64,000 bases of DNA, taken from assembly GCF_012641745.1 (NCBI RefSeq), contig NZ_WEHZ01000012.1, forward strand, positions 1 to 64,000, written 5' to 3'. The notes below the pieces were generated by a model. It was given only the letters and a program-made list of their open reading frames with translations. It searched no databases and was not told the origin of the DNA. Positions 26,918 through 36,277 of the stretch are shown in pieces. The stretch is from Pseudoalteromonas peptidolytica (lineage in GTDB: Bacteria > Pseudomonadota > Gammaproteobacteria > Enterobacterales > Alteromonadaceae). How positions within the stretch are numbered: the stretch's first letter is position 1; each line of letters starts with the position of its first letter. The position numbers and the translations under genes were made by a program.

Positions 26918-27379
26918 TTAGTTAGGCTCCACCCAAAACGCACCAACTTCTTTTTTTACTACTTTGACTTCTGTTCCTGCGCTAATTGGCTGCTTACTTT
27001 TTAGTTGCCAAGCAATCCCTGAATAATTGTGGAATATTCGGCTGTCTGTGTTGAGATCCTTTTCTAATGTAAAAGTGAGCTCTGCAAAGTCGCTCTTTAC
27101 CTCTTTGTTGTCGGTAACTTCTTGCATTCGTTTGAGTGGCTCCCATAAAAAGATAGCCAATAACGTTGTAACTAAAGCATTAAACCACAGTGCGGTAAGC
27201 CAAGTTTGCTCTAGCAACTCTGCATACATTAATCCACCACTTATGACTAAAGATAAGCCTAGAAAAAACAATACAAAAGTGGCAAAGCCTAGCACCGTCA
27301 CTTCAATAATTAGGCAGGCGATCCCAACAACAATTAAAGCTTGAGCTAAATGTTCAAGTAAAAAGGCCATGAAGATCAC
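26918..27379 (-). CDS. NfeD-family membrane protein
   Basis: 153 residues. Three to four hydrophobic helices in the first 90 residues (LEHLAQALIVVGIACLIIEV, VLFFLGLSLVISGGLMYAEL, TALWFNALVTTLLAIFLWEP) are followed by a C-terminal OB-fold domain (about 95-153, with YSGIAWQLKSKQPISAGTEV). This is the plan of short NfeD proteins, which always accompany an SPFH/stomatin partner in membrane microdomain units. Its ATG overlaps the stop of the SPFH gene by four bases, so the pair is translationally coupled. Confidence 0.92.
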   Translation of the reverse strand: MIFMAFLLEHLAQALIVVGIACLIIEVTVLGFATFVLFFLGLSLVISGGLMYAELLEQTWLTALWFNALVTTLLAIFLWEPLKRMQEVTDNKEVKSDFAELTFTLEKDLNTDSRIFHNYSGIAWQLKSKQPISAGTEVKVVKKEVGAFWVEPN

Positions 27380-28326
27380 CCTTGTTTTTTGTTCAACGAG
27401 TTGATAATCGACATGCCTTGGGCAACTAATGAGCTGGCATCGGTTCCATTATCAGGAAGTAAGACCACCGAAGACTCTTTAGCAATCGCTTCTTTTGCTG
27501 CAATTGCTTTTGTTGCTAAGTCGAGCTGGATCGCTTTTTGTCCTTCGTCAGTGTTTGCTGCTTCACCCACCTTTCTAAGTGCCTCTGCTTGAGCATCAGC
27601 GACGGCAATGATGGCTTTTGCCTCACCTTCTGCTCGTAAGATTTGCTCTGCTTTTTCTGCTTCAGCAGCCAGCACTTGTGCTTGTTTCTTACCTTCTGCA
27701 ACATTGATAGCAGCCTGGCGGTCACCTTCCGACTCTAAAATTTGAGCGCGTTTTACACGTTCAGCTTTCATTTGCGCTTCCATTGCTTCCATTACCGAAT
27801 TTGGCGGTACAATATCTTTGATCTCGTAGCGTAATACTTGGATCCCCCACGGATCAGATGCTGAATTAATGGCGGCGACAATATTGGTATTCAGTAGGTC
27901 TCGCTCTTCAAAGGTTTTGTCTAGTTCCATTTTGCCTAATTCACTTCGCATGGTGGTTTGCGCAAGTTGTGTTACCGCAAAAATATAGTCGTCCACACCG
28001 TAAGTTGCTTTGTAAGGGTCTAGCACTCTGAAGTAAAGCACGCCATCAACAATCAGTGAGATATTGTCTTTGGTGATAGCCGATTGCGAAGGTACATCAA
28101 CAGCCTGCTCTTTTAAACTTCTATCAGCGGCAACGCGGTCAATAAATGGCAGGATAAAATTAAGGCCAGCTTCTTTGGTAGATTGGTATTTACCGAAACG
28201 TTCAATAATCCACGCTCGGTTTTGTGGCACAAATTTGATACTCCCTTTAAGTACGACAACGACAAAAATCAGCAAAAATGCTTGAATAGTAAAAAGGTAT
28301 TCAATGATAAATGTGACTAAATCCAT
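27376..28326 (-). CDS. SPFH/band 7 protein (stomatin-like, QmcA type)
   Basis: 316 residues. One N-terminal membrane helix (FTIQAFLLIFVVVVLKGSI), then the band 7 domain (about 30-190): VPQNRAWIIERFGKYQST, GLNFILPFIDRVA, DVPSQSAITKDNISLIVDGV, DYIFAVTQLAQTTMRSELG, LDKTFEERDLLNTNI. A long coiled-coil follows (AEGKKQAQVLAAEAEKAEQI onward) and a C-terminal segment before SINKKQG. It matches E. coli QmcA and stomatin orthologues in length. With NfeD it is expected to form inner-membrane oligomers that scaffold or guard membrane proteins. Confidence 0.95.
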   Translation of the reverse strand: MDLVTFIIEYLFTIQAFLLIFVVVVLKGSIKFVPQNRAWIIERFGKYQSTKEAGLNFILPFIDRVAADRSLKEQAVDVPSQSAITKDNISLIVDGVLYFRVLDPYKATYGVDDYIFAVTQLAQTTMRSELGKMELDKTFEERDLLNTNIVAAINSASDPWGIQVLRYEIKDIVPPNSVMEAMEAQMKAERVKRAQILESEGDRQAAINVAEGKKQAQVLAAEAEKAEQILRAEGEAKAIIAVADAQAEALRKVGEAANTDEGQKAIQLDLATKAIAAKEAIAKESSVVLLPDNGTDASSLVAQGMSIINSLNKKQG

Positions 28327-28606
28327 GTAAGTTCTCCCGAGTCTATAAGTCTTAATAATTTCGTACTTTGAATATTAAGCTTAGTTGATTGGTATAGGTA
28401 ACCTGAGCTTCAGATAGATGAAGTTTGAGTTATTCTTTGCATTAAATAACTTAAATTCTGGATAATCAACAACTTTATATTAATTTGCATGGATTGAGTC
28501 AGTTAATTTGTTACCTTGAATCTAGGCGAATGTAGTCTATCGTGTATCTGGTTAGGAGACGGCTTTATTTATCAATAGGAAGCACATTTGGCAGCGTGGA
28601 TGTGTG

Positions 28607-29059
28607 CTAGCATTTCTGTGGCTCAACGATGGTAATTGCTTGTATTTCCTCTTTATTGCTCGGTGACCATGCGCGTTCACATGCTTGTTGTTTATCTAGC
28701 CAAACAAAGTCCGTATGCTCGTCTTTAGCAAGTTGAATAGGGGTGTTCGACGGCACCTGAACACTAAAAACATATTCGGTATTGAGTGTTACACCGGGTT
28801 CGTAGCGATGAAGCCACTGCGGCCTGATCTGGTATCGGTTGGTTTTATGGTGGGCATGTATCTCTATTCCAAGCGCTTTTGCGTCGATCCCTGTTTCTTC
28901 TTTAAGTTCTCTATAGGCAGTTTCAATTGGCAGCTCGTCATGATCTATACCTCCGGTAACCGATTGCCAAAAATCAGGGTCATCAGCTCTTTGTAGCAAC
29001 AAAAATTGCTCAAGCTCATTATAAATCACAACTAAAACTGAAAAAGGTTTTCGTAACAT
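28607..29059 (-). CDS. nudB: Dihydroneopterin triphosphate diphosphatase (Nudix)
   Basis: 150 residues, the NudB length. The start MLRKPFSVLVVIYN, LLLQRADDPDFWQSVTGGID, the Nudix box (G of TGGID through ELPIETAYRELKEETGI, with REL.EE.G complete) and the downstream HRYEPGVTLNTEYVFSVQV and HTDFVWLDKQQA follow E. coli NudB closely. It removes pyrophosphate from dihydroneopterin triphosphate in folate synthesis and also acts on dATP. It is a single gene here; no other folate gene is near. Confidence 0.9.
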   Translation of the reverse strand: MLRKPFSVLVVIYNELEQFLLLQRADDPDFWQSVTGGIDHDELPIETAYRELKEETGIDAKALGIEIHAHHKTNRYQIRPQWLHRYEPGVTLNTEYVFSVQVPSNTPIQLAKDEHTDFVWLDKQQACERAWSPSNKEEIQAITIVEPQKC

Positions 29060-29123
29060 AGATACAGTTTATAGAGATTAAAAGTCTAGGTCTGAGTGTA
29101 GCGAGATGAACAGGGGGGAGCAA

Positions 29124-29397
29124 CTAAAACGAGATGGCATTTCTGCAAAAAAAAGCAGGCCATCTGGCCTGCATAAAAACTCCAATAGCAACAAGCTGTG
29201 CCAAGGAAATCCCAATAATGCCAACGTCCTGGTTAGCAAGCTCTACTTCTCGGGAGTTCAATTGTGACTTTAGGCACGCCTAAGTACGCAGGTAAAAAGG
29301 TGCAGCCCCAAAGGAACGAAACCAATGCTAATGCAATGTTTATCTCTTGTAAACTAAAAATTGAAAAAAATAGTTTAAATGCCCTTTTTTTGTTCAC
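29124..29397 (-). pseudogene. Possible frameshifted small membrane protein, or an ncRNA locus
   Basis: Reading from a GTG at 29397, one frame gives MNKKRAFKLFFSIFSLQEIN, then ALALVSFLWGCTFLPAYLGV and VTIELP. After a one-base shift near 29250 it continues EVELANQDVGIIGISLAQLV then AIGVFMQARWPAFF and stops at 29124. The join (VTIELP-EVELANQD) and two hydrophobic helices look like one roughly 90-residue membrane protein with one inserted base. Against this, no ribosome site is evident and a strong terminator (29147-29172) lies inside the last codons. So a small regulatory RNA ending at that terminator is an equal alternative. Confidence 0.35.
29147..29172 (-). terminator. Strong intrinsic terminator reading toward nudB
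   Basis: GCAGGCC (29155-29161) pairs with GGCCTGC (29166-29172) around a four-base loop; the minus strand then has eight T residues (29147-29154). It ends a transcript starting upstream on the minus strand, where no intact gene exists, which is why a small RNA or decayed gene is proposed there. Confidence 0.85.
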
Positions 29398-29564
29398 TTT
29401 TAAATACTGAGCTGTAAAAATATACTATCTAACCTAATCTCGTAACTAATTGTTATTTATGTGATTGGTGAAATTTGTACCTGTAATTATTCAAAGGATG
29501 TTGCAATTTTGTATGTAGGTTCTATGTTAATGGTTTGTACAACATGTAACCTAGGAACAAAAAT

Positions 29565-31466
29565 ATGAAACTCACATCAGCCGCAATGACTGTGGCATTA
29601 CTGACCTGTACTACGCTAGTAAACGCTGCTATCCCTTACCAAGATAAACACTACCAATTTACTCAACCAGATGGCGAGACTATTACGTTAATCTTGAATG
29701 GTAATAACTATTTTGCTCAGCAGCGCACAGTAGGAGGTAAATTAGTTGTCTATGATGATGCGCTGCGAGGTATGGCTTATGCGCAGTTATCGGCAGACGG
29801 CGAGGCGTTAATTTCCACCGGTGTTTTAGTCTCAAATCGCGCTAAGCAGGGAGTAAAAGTTCGTCAGTCGGAGGACTACCAGCAAGGGTTATCGTCAGCC
29901 ATTATTGCAAAAAAAGTAAAAACTGCTCAGCAAAGCATGCTAGGGCTACTAAGTCACGATTTGGCTCACCGTCGACACGAAGAGCATAAAACCGAGCTTA
30001 CACAGTTGAACACCTCAATTACAGGTAAAGTAAAAGGACTTACGATTATTATCGATTTCCCTGATGAACGCGGTACGATCACAAAAGCGCAGATTGAGCG
30101 CTTTTTGAATGACGAAAATTACTCTGAATTTGGCAATGCGCAATCTGTGCGGGGCTATTTTACGTCCGTGTCGGGCGGCAAACTAGACTATACCAATACG
30201 GTAACGGCGTACTACACAGCTAAAAATAATAAAGCATACTATGCTGACAGTTCGTTAAGCTCAACGGTTCGGTCACAAGAGTTAATTAAAGAAGCATTGA
30301 ATTGGTTGGAGTTTAACCAAGGGTTCGACTTTCGCTCGTTGACAACCAACAGCAGCGGCCAGATCCGAGGCTTAAACATCTTCTATGCAGGCAACTCTGA
30401 TAGTGCTTGGTCTAAAGGGTTATGGCCGCATATGGCAAGGTTAAGCCCACGTTTTTGTGCCGACGGTGTATGCACAGATCGGTATCAAATTACAGATATG
30501 GGTGATAGCTTAGCAATAGGCACCTTTGTACATGAGTCTGGGCATCTGATCACAAATTGGCCTGACTTATATGATTATGATGGGAGCTCGGAAGGTTCAG
30601 TAGCAAGTTTTGGGGTGATGGGTTTTGGTGCTATCGGTACGTCAAACCGTTTTGAACCTACACCGCCGGTTGCACACTTCAGAGCGCTTGCTGGATGGGA
30701 TAACGTGATTGAACTAAACCCCGCGTTAAATAGTAATGCACCATCAGGGCAGCTAAGCCATATTTCAGGTTCGAATACCTCTTATAAATGGAGTAATCCC
30801 AATAACACCAATGAAGCGTTTTATATCGAAGCGATTCATCAATCAGGGCAGCATTCACAGCAATTGGACTCGGGCCTGGCGATTTGGCATGTAGACCCAG
30901 CTGGGAACAACTCAAATGAATGGTATCCATATATACAGATGGAGCATGGCGATGCGAGCCGTGATCCAGAAAACGGTCGAAATCGTGGTGATAACGGTGA
31001 CTTATTCAATGTAGCAGGGGAGTTTAGTGCTACTTTACCCAATGCGCTAGCGCAAAGAGGAACCAATGCCTTGTGGTGGAATGGTGATGCTTCGGGCTTG
31101 CGGATCAGTAATATTTCAGATCCCGCTGCTGAGATCCGTTTTACCGTAAGTGCTACACTACCGCCTCCTCCTAAAGGAGATATTTATAGCGGATATTTGG
31201 CTGATAAAGAGCAAGCTATCCAGCCAAATGGTCGCTGGTTTCAATATAATGGCGGCGTGATAGACGCCGTACTCTCAGGGCCTGCAAGTGCTGATTTTGA
31301 TTTAAAACTGGAAGCATGGAAAAATGGCCAATGGCAGCAGGTCGCTATCTCTGAGACTCCCTCGTCACAAGAAACCATACGCTATACCGCAAGCGCTGGC
31401 TATTATCGTATTATCATTTATTCCTACCGTGGAGCTGGGGATTACCGCTTAACCGTACAAAAATAG
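29565..31466 (+). CDS. Secreted M6-family metalloprotease with C-terminal PPC-like domain
   Basis: 633 residues. Signal peptide cut near VNA-AIPY. The M6 (immune inhibitor A-like) catalytic part spans about 155-500: KVKGLTIIIDFPDERGTITK opens it, and the zinc motif is HESGH at 323-327 inside GTFVHESGHLITNWPDLYDY, followed by FGVMGFGAIG, the Met-turn-like segment. GLAIWHVDPAGNNSNEWYPY is the conserved distal block. After a linker (LPPPPKGD), the last 90 residues (YSGYLADKEQAIQPNGRWFQ to GAGDYRLTVQK) form a beta-sandwich like pre-peptidase C-terminal domains, used for secretion or binding. It is a single gene with its own terminator and is expected to be released to digest extracellular protein. 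Confidence 0.93.
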   Translation: MKLTSAAMTVALLTCTTLVNAAIPYQDKHYQFTQPDGETITLILNGNNYFAQQRTVGGKLVVYDDALRGMAYAQLSADGEALISTGVLVSNRAKQGVKVRQSEDYQQGLSSAIIAKKVKTAQQSMLGLLSHDLAHRRHEEHKTELTQLNTSITGKVKGLTIIIDFPDERGTITKAQIERFLNDENYSEFGNAQSVRGYFTSVSGGKLDYTNTVTAYYTAKNNKAYYADSSLSSTVRSQELIKEALNWLEFNQGFDFRSLTTNSSGQIRGLNIFYAGNSDSAWSKGLWPHMARLSPRFCADGVCTDRYQITDMGDSLAIGTFVHESGHLITNWPDLYDYDGSSEGSVASFGVMGFGAIGTSNRFEPTPPVAHFRALAGWDNVIELNPALNSNAPSGQLSHISGSNTSYKWSNPNNTNEAFYIEAIHQSGQHSQQLDSGLAIWHVDPAGNNSNEWYPYIQMEHGDASRDPENGRNRGDNGDLFNVAGEFSATLPNALAQRGTNALWWNGDASGLRISNISDPAAEIRFTVSATLPPPPKGDIYSGYLADKEQAIQPNGRWFQYNGGVIDAVLSGPASADFDLKLEAWKNGQWQQVAISETPSSQETIRYTASAGYYRIIIYSYRGAGDYRLTVQK

Positions 31467-31473
31467 CTAAATA

Positions 31474-31689
31474 ATACCAATTTTCTTAATTAAGTGGTCT
31501 GTTTTGAGGCGAGAAAGTCTAGTCGATAACCCCGCTACCGCGTCCTGCTATCGCCAAGGTACCTACCTCCGAGTAGATGTAGGCAAGGCAAAAATTTTGC
31601 TATTTAGTTGTTCTAAATAAGAAATTTTTAACGCTGTTAGCGTCAGGTTTACTCCTTAAAATTGAGCAAGTATTAAGTCAAATTGGTAT
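31474..31689 (+). repeat. ATACCAATT-ended interspersed element, near-full copy
   Basis: Runs from ATACCAATTTTCTTAATTAA to AGCAAGTATTAAGTCAAATT then GGTAT, 216 bp, with inverted ends of about 18 bp. Internal blocks TTTTGAGGCGAGAAAGTCTA, CGTCCTGCTATCGCCAAGGT and GGCAAGGCAAAAATTTTGCT are shared with the other copies. It starts eight bases after the M6 protease stop, before that gene's terminator. Confidence 0.85.
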
Positions 31690-31704
31690 AACCTAAGAAT
31701 TGAG

Positions 31705-31736
31705 CAGCAGCGTGGTTTATCGCTGCTGTTTTGTTT
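31705..31736 (+). terminator. Terminator downstream of the M6 protease
   Basis: CAGCAGCG (31705-31712) pairs with CGCTGCTG (31721-31728) around an eight-base loop, followed by TTTTGTTT. The dispersed repeat now separates it from the gene, so the element probably inserted between stop codon and terminator. Confidence 0.75.
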
Positions 31737-32166
31737 GGTAACAGTGTTAAAAGTGTTTGGTGTCAAAAATAACACCTGCTGAGTGTGGGCTAGCTCAATT
31801 TTGATTCTTGTTTATCTACCTCGTATCAACTTTTTGTTTATATAAACAGAGCTTATTACTTCAAATCACCCATTTTTATATTTCATCTATAATTCATACT
31901 TTATTGTCAAAAGTGTGATAGTACTAGATGCAGTTTTTTGATGTTGGATTGATAAAGATTAAATCCAATATCGAGCAAGTGTATAGAATAGCTTGGTATC
32001 TACAGGGGAGTGGTCTAGATACGAATATGCCCGTTTTTTAACTCTGCTTTTACATTCAGCGGTTTGGTTAAAAATGGCATTAGGTATCGATAAGGTTTCC
32101 CAGCCTACAAACACACTACGTAATAAAGCTAATTTGCCTGTATCAGATTTGCTTTGGAGTTTATTT
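31737..32166. other. Upstream region of the PAS chemoreceptor gene
   Basis: About 430 bases. A frame open from 31993 joins the chemoreceptor but lacks its composition, and the ribosome site points to the start at 32167. The stretch is AT-rich and likely holds the promoter; I see no specific site. Confidence 0.35.
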
Positions 32167-33468
32167 ATGTTCTTTTTTCGCAAACCAACCCAAGAAGTTG
32201 AAAGCCTAACGACGGAGCTCAGTCGAGCACGGGCACTGTTATCAGCAATAGATGAAGCAGTAGCAAAAATAGAGTTTACACCTGATGGCCAGATCATCGC
32301 GGTCAATCAACATTTCTTATCAGTCATTGGCTACTCAAGCACAGAAATCATTGGGAAACATCATCGGATGTTTTGCAACACTCAATATGTTAACTCACCT
32401 GCTTATAAAGCCTTTTGGTCTGACTTACAGCGCGGGCAAGCTCAGTTTGGTCACTTTGAGCGAATCGCTAAAAATGGTGAGACTGTTTGGTTGGATGCCA
32501 CTTATTTTCCCGTTGAAGAGAATGGCAAAGTAGCACGCATCGTCAAAATAGCCACTGATATTACAGAAGAAAAACTAACCATTAAAGCACAAGCTGCCAT
32601 TGCTCAAGCACTTGATAAATCTATGGCAACTATTGAGTTTACGCCTGATGGTGTGATTTTAACTGCCAACCAAAACTTTGTGACAACCCTTGGTTACACA
32701 CTCAATGAAATTAAAGGTAAACACCACAAAGTATTCTGTAATGAGAGCTTTTATCAAACACACCCACACTTTTGGCAAGAGCTTGCGAAGGGACAGTATA
32801 AAAGTGGTAGTTTTCATCGTATCAGCAAACAGGGTGAAGATGTTTGGATTGAAGCGACCTACAACCCCATCTTTGATGATAAGGGTAATGTTACAAAAGT
32901 CATAAAATTTGCAACCAATATTACTGAAAGAGTGCAAAGGGCGCATCAAGTTGCACAGGCTGCCGAGATGGCACAAGTGACTTCTGAGCAAACAGAGCAT
33001 ATCGCAGGACGAGCAGTAAGCCTATTACAAGATTCAGGGAATACTTCAAACCTGATTTCTGAACAGGTTCAACATGCAATGTCTACGATTGCCCAGCTTA
33101 ATGAACAATCGAAAGAGATTTCATCTATTGTTTCGACGATAAGTGCTATAGCTGAACAAACAAATTTATTAGCGCTTAATGCTGCTATTGAGGCTGCGCG
33201 TGCAGGAGAGCAAGGTCGAGGATTTGCTGTGGTTGCTGATGAGGTAAGAAGCCTTGCTGCTAGAACTTCACAATCGACAAATGAGATCAATGAAGTCGTA
33301 AAGAAAAACGAATTACTAACGAAGGAGGCGACTGAACTCATGAATACAGTATCTCAAAGTACAGAACTTGGGTTGGCGCAAGTTGATGAGGTTAATAAAG
33401 TCATGACTGAGATACAGCAAGGCGCTGAAAACCTAACCAATACTGTGAAGCGACTCGCTGACAAATAG
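32167..33468 (+). CDS. Cytoplasmic PAS-PAS methyl-accepting chemotaxis protein
   Basis: 434 residues from ATG 32167, chosen because GGAG lies seven bases upstream (32156-32159) and [14 protein letters not shown] is a typical opening for this class; longer starts add a sequence without conserved features. Two PAS domains with PAC motifs (about 25-135 and 147-260) repeat nearly the same words: [20 protein letters not shown] / [29 protein letters not shown] / [10 protein letters not shown], and [11 protein letters not shown] / [11 protein letters not shown]. The signalling hairpin follows with the highly conserved tip [20 protein letters not shown] and [20 protein letters not shown]. No membrane helix is present, so it senses cytoplasmic redox or ligands through PAS. 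The hairpin is short (about 170 residues). Confidence 0.93.
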   Translation: MFFFRKPTQEVESLTTELSRARALLSAIDEAVAKIEFTPDGQIIAVNQHFLSVIGYSSTEIIGKHHRMFCNTQYVNSPAYKAFWSDLQRGQAQFGHFERIAKNGETVWLDATYFPVEENGKVARIVKIATDITEEKLTIKAQAAIAQALDKSMATIEFTPDGVILTANQNFVTTLGYTLNEIKGKHHKVFCNESFYQTHPHFWQELAKGQYKSGSFHRISKQGEDVWIEATYNPIFDDKGNVTKVIKFATNITERVQRAHQVAQAAEMAQVTSEQTEHIAGRAVSLLQDSGNTSNLISEQVQHAMSTIAQLNEQSKEISSIVSTISAIAEQTNLLALNAAIEAARAGEQGRGFAVVADEVRSLAARTSQSTNEINEVVKKNELLTKEATELMNTVSQSTELGLAQVDEVNKVMTEIQQGAENLTNTVKRLADK

Positions 33469-33525
33469 TTGCAACTAAAAACTCTTGACCTCAAGTTAGC
33501 TTTAAGTAGTAGCATCGTGCCTGTA

Positions 33526-33563
33526 ATACCAAGTTGTCTTAATACGTGTTCAATTATAGGAGA
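33526..33563 (-). repeat. Remnant of one end of the ATACCAATT element
   Basis: ATACCAAGTTGTCTTAATAC then GTGTTCAATTATAGGAG is a degraded form of the terminus ATACCAATTTGACTTAATAC then TTGCTCAATTTGAAGGAG seen in full copies. Nothing of the other end follows. Confidence 0.45.
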
Positions 33564-33719
33564 AGATTAGGTGCAAATAGCGTGAAACATTTCAGGTTTA
33601 GAGCGACTAAACAACCTGAGCTCTGGATAGTTAATGTCTTTTTAGTTTACTCCTGACGCAAACCTAAGGTTAACTCATAAACTTTTTCACCTTGTCTCTA
33701 GATAGAAGATGTAAAAAAA

Positions 33720-33759
33720 GCAAGTATTAGGTCTAATACCAATTAGACCTAATACTTGC
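33720..33759 (-). terminator. 17-bp perfect hairpin at the edge of a repeat, terminator on the minus strand
   Basis: GCAAGTATTAGGTCTAA (33720-33736) pairs perfectly with TTAGACCTAATACTTGC (33743-33759) with loop TACCAA. On the minus strand seven T residues (33713-33719) follow, giving an ideal intrinsic terminator. The right arm is the element's own terminus; the left arm is flanking DNA complementary to it. Confidence 0.7.
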
Positions 33760-33943
33760 TCAATTTGAAGGAGTAAACCCGACACTAACCGCATTAAAAA
33801 TTTCTTATTTAGCACACTAAATTGCAAAATTTTTGCCTTGCCTACATGAATGTAGGTACCAAAGCGGTAGCAGGACGCGGTAGTGGAGTTACCGACAAGA
33901 TTTTCTCGCCTCAAAATAGACCACTTAATTAAGATAATTGGTA
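33736..33943 (-). repeat. ATACCAATT-ended interspersed element, near-full copy, inverted
   Basis: Starts ATACCAATTAGACCTAATAC and ends CCACTTAATTAAGATAATTG then GTAC. Internal blocks appear as reverse complements of those in the copy at 31474 (GCAAAATTTTTGCCTTGCCT, GCAGGACGCGG, CTCGCCTCAAAATAGACC). It is 208 bp, between the chemoreceptor and tpm; the tpm start is 31 bases away, so it supplies part of that leader. Confidence 0.85.
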
Positions 33944-33974
33944 CAAATAAAGGTATTGATAATAGGAGAGCAAG

Positions 33975-34610
33975 ATGGAAGCAACATATTGGCAAGACTT
34001 GTGGGTAAGTGGCCAAACCGGGTTTCATGAAGGGCAAGTTAATAGGATGCTTAACAAGTACTACCACTTACTCGATTTGAAAGTGGGGGAGCGAGTGCTA
34101 ATACCACTTTGTGGTAAATCTATGGACATCACCCATTTCTTATCGCACGGCCAACATGTGGTTGGCGTAGAGCTATATGAAGGAGCCGTTGTAGCGCTAT
34201 TTGAATCATTAAAGGTCAGTCCTCGTATTCACCAACAAGGTGCGTTTCGAGTATATCAAGCGCCAAACTTAACTATATTTGTCGGCGATTTTTTTGCTGT
34301 TAGTGCGCAGCTATTAGGGCGTATTGATGCTGTGTACGATCGCGCTGCATTAGTTGCCTTACCTGAGCCAATGCGGACTGATTATACAAAACACTTAGTA
34401 TCGTTGACTAAAGCAGCTAAGCAACTTCTCATTTGTTTTGAATATGAGCAAGGTTTAATGTCTGGACCACCATTTGCTGTATCACCGGAAATGGTTGAGC
34501 GATATTATGGTGCCCACTACCACATCGAGCTTCAAGAACGCACGGTTCTTGAAGGAGGGTTAAAAGAAGTGAGCCACGCCTTTGAGAGTGTGTGGTTACT
34601 GAGTAGTTAA
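33975..34610 (+). CDS. tpm: Thiopurine S-methyltransferase
   Basis: 211 residues, close to the usual length of bacterial TPMT. Marks: WQDLWVSGQTGFHEGQVNRM at the start, LIPLCGKSMDITHFLSHGQH (SAM-binding loop), VVGVELYEGAV, and IDAVYDRAALVALPEPMRTD. The C-terminal SPEMVERYYGAHYHIELQER and the LLICFEYEQGLMSGPPFAVS strand are typical. Bacterial TPMTs methylate thiopurines and detoxify selenite and tellurite by making volatile methyl compounds. It is a single gene; GGAG precedes the ATG by seven bases. Confidence 0.93.
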   Translation: MEATYWQDLWVSGQTGFHEGQVNRMLNKYYHLLDLKVGERVLIPLCGKSMDITHFLSHGQHVVGVELYEGAVVALFESLKVSPRIHQQGAFRVYQAPNLTIFVGDFFAVSAQLLGRIDAVYDRAALVALPEPMRTDYTKHLVSLTKAAKQLLICFEYEQGLMSGPPFAVSPEMVERYYGAHYHIELQERTVLEGGLKEVSHAFESVWLLSS

Positions 34611-34817
34611 CCTATTGGGTTAACATAAATATCACTAATTATTCTTACAATTGTCACCTTTTACTTATAGCGTATGACCAAATTTGCTACGGTAATCGTC
34701 CCTTTTTTGGGAGATTTACCGATATTCTGAGCCGATAGCTTTACATGTCGCTCCTCATTCAGAACAGATGGTCAGCAAATTTATGTTAATCCCTTTTAAA
34801 ATAAGCATAGGTTTACA

Positions 34818-36194
34818 ATGAATAAGATTAGTATTTTGTCAGCACTGACAGCGGCGCTCGTACTTTGTGGATGTGATGACGACTCCGTCGAAGTAGTACA
34901 GGTAGAAAAGCCAGTCGTTACGACAAAAACCGAGGTGAAGGTAGTAGAGGTTCCTGTCATTGTTGAAGTATCTGCGGGCAGTGCTGACAACATACAAGTT
35001 GGTACACGACCAGACTTTCTGGTGCAAGACATGCAAAGCAGCCCACTGAAAACCAAGTTAGCCCAATGTGCTAACGGACCTTTTTACAAAACTGACTTTT
35101 CTATCGGGCACCGTGGAGCACCGATGCAGTTTCCTGAACATACCAAAGAGTCTTATATAGCAGCTGCAAAAATGGGTGCTGGCGTGTTGGAATGTGACGT
35201 AACCTTCACAAAAGACAAAGCGCTTGTGTGTCGCCACTCTCAATGTGATTTACATACTACAACCAATATTTTAGCCACTGAGCTTGGTAAGAAATGCACA
35301 ACACCGTTTGTACCCGCTGATCCCGCCAATGGCATTGCCGCGCAAGCAAAATGTTGTACCAGTGACATCACTCTTGCGGAGTTTATTACGCTGCAAGGTA
35401 AGATGGATGCAGCAAACCCAAATGCCACTACAGTAGATGAATATTTAAATGGTACCGCAAACTGGCGCACAGACTTATACGCAAGTCGAGGGACTTTGAT
35501 GACACATGCGCAAAGTATTGAGTTATTCAAAAGCCTAGGTGTCAAAATGACACCTGAGCTAAAAGCACCCTCAGTATCGATGCCTTTTGATGGGTTTACA
35601 CAAACTGACTATGCGCAAAAAATGATTAATGAGTACAAGGCTGCCAACGTTGATCCCAAAGATGTTTTAGCACAGTCATTTAACCTAGAAGATGTACTTT
35701 ACTGGATAAAAGAAGCGCCTGAGTTTGGCACGCAAGCGGTGTATCTTGACGATAGATATGAGGCACAATCGGTTGCTGCTGAAGCAATGCTCTCATCTGA
35801 ACAAATAATACATAGCCCCGAGCTATTATCACCAACCATGCAGGAGCTTGCGGCTGATGGTGTGAAAATTATTGCGCCACCACTTTGGATGTTATTAACA
35901 GAAGAAAATGGAAAAATCGTACCTTCAGCATATGCCAATGCAGCCAAAGCAGCAGGACTTGACATAATAACATGGACATTAGAGCGTTCAGGTCACTTAG
36001 CCAATGGTGGCGGCTGGTATTACCAAAGCATTAACGGCAGCCTAGCGGGTGAAACGATGATAAACAACGATGGCGATACATTCGAAGTATTAGATGTGTT
36101 GGCAAAAGAAGTCGGTGTGTTAGGTGTGTTTTCAGATTGGCCGGCAACAACGACTTACTATGCCAGCTGCATGGGTATGCCTGCGAGTATTTGA
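34818..36194 (+). CDS. Glycerophosphodiester phosphodiesterase family lipoprotein
   Basis: 458 residues. Lipobox LCGC (Cys19) then DDDS: Asp at +2 is the inner-membrane retention signal in the E. coli Lol rule, so it may stay on the inner membrane facing the periplasm. A Val/Glu-rich linker leads to the GDPD barrel (about 95-455): [20 protein letters not shown] with catalytic His and Glu, [20 protein letters not shown] with ExD and second His, KMTPELKAP, and [16 protein letters not shown] near the end. An insertion of about 90 residues with six Cys (QCDL..., [16 protein letters not shown]) sits between strands 2 and 3, as in eukaryote-like secreted GDPDs. It likely frees glycerol-3-phosphate from phospholipid head groups. 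Confidence 0.9.
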   Translation: MNKISILSALTAALVLCGCDDDSVEVVQVEKPVVTTKTEVKVVEVPVIVEVSAGSADNIQVGTRPDFLVQDMQSSPLKTKLAQCANGPFYKTDFSIGHRGAPMQFPEHTKESYIAAAKMGAGVLECDVTFTKDKALVCRHSQCDLHTTTNILATELGKKCTTPFVPADPANGIAAQAKCCTSDITLAEFITLQGKMDAANPNATTVDEYLNGTANWRTDLYASRGTLMTHAQSIELFKSLGVKMTPELKAPSVSMPFDGFTQTDYAQKMINEYKAANVDPKDVLAQSFNLEDVLYWIKEAPEFGTQAVYLDDRYEAQSVAAEAMLSSEQIIHSPELLSPTMQELAADGVKIIAPPLWMLLTEENGKIVPSAYANAAKAAGLDIITWTLERSGHLANGGGWYYQSINGSLAGETMINNDGDTFEVLDVLAKEVGVLGVFSDWPATTTYYASCMGMPASI

Positions 36195-36237
36195 TAGTTT
36201 ACGGTCAATTTTCGCTGCAAATAGTTAACACCTTGTC

Positions 36238-36261
36238 GCCGCTAGTTTTAGCGCTAGCGGC
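36238..36261 (+). terminator. Hairpin downstream of the GDPD gene
   Basis: GCCGCTAG (36238-36245) pairs with CTAGCGGC (36254-36261) around an eight-base loop. No real T run follows (ATAAACTTT), so it is a weak intrinsic terminator at best. Confidence 0.5.
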
Positions 36262-36277
36262 ATAAACTTTCCCAGCC

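Noticed and set aside
29172..29330. tRNA, 6S, GcvB or Spot 42 in the nudB upstream gap
   Set aside because: I compared from memory and found no cloverleaf or hallmark of these RNAs; only a generic small RNA remains possible.
31993..32166. Longer start of the PAS chemoreceptor at 31993
   Set aside because: The extra 58 residues have no conserved feature, and the ribosome site GGAG at 32156-32159 points to ATG 32167.
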